In this document: positions 62,629-64,000 of the stretch, in pieces | Position numbering within the stretch: position 1 is the first letter of the stretch | Layout of the letters: each line of letters begins with the position of its first letter | DNA from: Bradyrhizobium algeriense | GTDB lineage: Bacteria > Pseudomonadota > Alphaproteobacteria > Rhizobiales > Xanthobacteraceae | Assembly: GCF_036924595.1 (NCBI RefSeq) | Contig: NZ_JAZHRV010000001.1 | Span: forward strand, 744,001-808,000 | DNA: 64,000 nt | Direction of reading: 5' to 3' | Notes under the pieces: model-generated | Databases searched by the model: none | What the model was told of the DNA's origin: nothing | What the model saw: only the letters and a program-made list of their open reading frames with translations | Position numbers and translations under genes: made by a program

Positions 62629-63494
62629 TCAGGCCTCGAGAAAAGACAGGGCCTTCGGCACGAAATCGGCGTGGTTCTGGAAAATCCCGCCATGCCCGGC
62701 ATCTTCGTAGATAACCAGTTGCGCGCCCGGAATACGGCGCGCCATATCGGTACTGTTTACGGTCGGCACCATGATGTCGTTATCGCCATTCGCGATCAGT
62801 ACCGGGATCCGAATGCTTCCGAGATCTTGAGGCGCCTGCCGGCCCCAGGTCGTGATCGCCTTGAGCTGCCGCAAAAAGGCGGCGGGCGTAGGTCCTTTGT
62901 CCCGGTTTGCCTTGCGCTCCTTCAGCCGTTCCAGAAAGGCTTTGCGGCTCGGCGGCCATTGGCCGTGGACGTGAAAAACAGGTAGAATTTCGGGTCTCGC
63001 AGCGTCAGCAAACCCTTGATTATGAGTGGCCAGGACACCGGCCCCACCTTGTCGATGCCTTTGCCCCCGCCGGGCCCGTGCCGGTCAGAATGAGTTTTCG
63101 CACGAGGTCCGGTGCCTTCAGCACGATGTCTTGTGCCACAAATCCGCCGAGGGAAAAGCCGAGCAGATCGACCTTCTCGAAGCCCAGCGCGCGGATCAGG
63201 GCAATCGCGTCCCGCGCCATCTCATCAATCGTCACAGGCGCCGTTCCGCCCGACGCACCGATACCCCGGTAATCCGTTGCGATCACGCGATGCCTGCTGG
63301 CGAGGCCGTCCACAATTCGCGGATCGAAATTGTCCAGAACTGCGCCCCAATGGTTGAAAAGAATTAGTGGCACGCCGCTGCGGGGGCCCAGGTCGCGATA
63401 GGCAAAAGTAGTCCCCCCAACCGATCGAAAGGTTCGGCGCATCGATGTAGCGCGTACCCGATCCGAGGTAACTGACAGAACTGGATGCCTTCAT
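62629..63494 (-). pseudogene. alpha/beta hydrolase with three frameshifts
   Basis: Read leftward from the ATG at 63494: an N-terminal piece (SVSYLGSGTRYIDAPNLSI), then one frame over TFAYRDLGPRSGVPLILFNH, the Ser elbow LLGFSLGGFVAQD, then a second shift near 63064 (GKGIDKVGPVSWPLIIKGLL), a third near 62950 and finally ANGDNDIMVPTVNSTD with the acid and EDAGHGGIFQNH with the His. All triad parts remain, so decay is recent or the sequence has base-calling errors; two shifts lie at G-runs. Confidence 0.85.
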
Positions 63495-63572
63495 GATATT
63501 CTTTCTCTCGACCTTTCCTGGATGCTGACGCTCCTGTGCGGGAGCGACGCTGGTCTGCCCCGCGAGCGCCAG

Positions 63573-64000
63573 TCACCACTTCTCGACCCACGGCCGCAGC
63601 ACGACTTCGAACGCCCACGTCGACCGATGCTGGCGATGCAAATGCAGGTAGGTTTCGGCGATGCGGTCCGGGTCAGCCATGTTGTCGTCGACAGTCGTTC
63701 CTGCCAATCGGTGCGCGCGGGTACCGTCTTCCTGAGTCCAGCCAATCGCCGCGTCAATCGGTACATTTGCCACGTGGATACCCTGCGGCATCAATTCTCT
63801 CGCCATGCTTTGTGCGAGTCCGGACTTGGCATGACATGCCATCGCAAAGGCAGCGCTCATCGGGAAGCCTTTGAGCGCCGCGCTTGCGTTCGTGAAGATG
63901 ATCGTTCCTTTCGTTCCCCCGGGACCTGGTCTGTTCTCTCGCATGAGTCGAGCAGCGTGCTGACCCACCAAATACGCGCTGAACGCTGAGTTCCGAAGTG
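63573..64000 (-). CDS. SDR protein lacking the catalytic Tyr (4), cut by window end
   Basis: The frame is open to the window edge, so the N-terminal Rossmann half lies outside. The visible 142 residues include TIIFTNASAALKGFPMSAAF, the active-site segment ACHAKSGL with Ala where Tyr is expected four residues before Lys, and the shared C-terminus FEVVLRPWVEKW. It is the fourth SDR of this kind within 16 kb. Confidence 0.85.
   Translation of the reverse strand, partial: LRNSAFSAYLVGQHAARLMRENRPGPGGTKGTIIFTNASAALKGFPMSAAFAMACHAKSGLAQSMARELMPQGIHVANVPIDAAIGWTQEDGTRAHRLAGTTVDDNMADPDRIAETYLHLHRQHRSTWAFEVVLRPWVEKW

Noticed and set aside
1..64000. tRNA, rRNA, CRISPR, phage or insertion-sequence features
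   Set aside because: No tRNA-like cloverleaf, rRNA stretch, regular spaced repeats, transposase or integrase motif, or paired terminal repeats were noticed on reading through; absence was not tested by computation.

Overview
The window reads as chromosome of a metabolically versatile, high-GC alphaproteobacterium, most likely from the Bradyrhizobium/Rhodopseudomonas group. The reasons are the many ABC uptake systems, the CoA-dependent catabolic genes, the rhizobial-style two-ATPase polyol transporter and the alphaproteobacterial form of a candidate Zur box. No rRNA, tRNA, CRISPR array, phage or intact insertion sequence was seen.

Layout. 1-8.7 kb: a GntR/FCD regulator (cut by the window edge) followed by a sugar/polyol ABC operon with two different ATPases, a binding protein, two permeases and a small membrane protein, then a DJ-1/PfpI protein and a sugar epimerase. 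9.3-14.3 kb: AraC regulator, orphan Bug-type binding protein, MmgE/PrpD, a racemase-fold enzyme missing one catalytic Cys, and a glyoxalase-fold protein; the last four genes are translationally coupled. 14.9-26.0 kb: a catabolic locus with type II dehydroquinase-like protein, 2-hydroxyacid dehydrogenase, LysR regulator, HpaB-type FADH2 monooxygenase plus flavin reductase, Rid protein, and a PotDBCA-like ABC importer preceded by a strong sigma-54 promoter match. Together they suggest uptake and oxidation of a nitrogen-containing, perhaps heteroaromatic, compound. Its right end is decaying: frameshifted ATPase, an M20/quinone-oxidoreductase chimera and a frameshifted GST.

26.0-33.3 kb holds the most striking system: a TonB-dependent receptor, a CobN-like chelatase subunit with signal peptide and C-terminal membrane anchor, an ExbB/MotA-type protein and a DUF2149 protein with an ExbD-like Asp motif. 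An 18-bp near-palindrome resembling the alphaproteobacterial Zur box sits just before the receptor. The model is an outer-membrane receptor for a metal chelate or tetrapyrrole coupled to a periplasmic CobN-like (de)chelatase driven by proton motive force, possibly for zinc. The genes recall the HmuR-HmuS-HmuU-HmuV haem genes of Bacteroidota.

33.5-40.9 kb: an orphan FabF-like synthase, then an alpha/beta hydrolase and TetR regulator divergent from an RND efflux pair, with two large matching dyad operators between them. 41.2-64 kb: a CoA-dependent aromatic/alicyclic acid degradation region with an orphan Leu/Ile/Val-type binding protein, feruloyl-CoA-synthase-like ligase, HxlR regulator, DsbA-fold isomerase, family III CoA-transferase, GST, paired acyl-CoA dehydrogenases, thiolase, nitronate monooxygenase, flavin reductase-like protein, MFS exporter, TetR regulator, molybdopterin oxidoreductase, enoyl-CoA hydratase, quinone oxidoreductase and a broken hydrolase. 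Four SDR proteins there lack the usual catalytic Tyr. Three copies of a GTTC-N7-GAAC operator suggest one HxlR regulon ties this region together.
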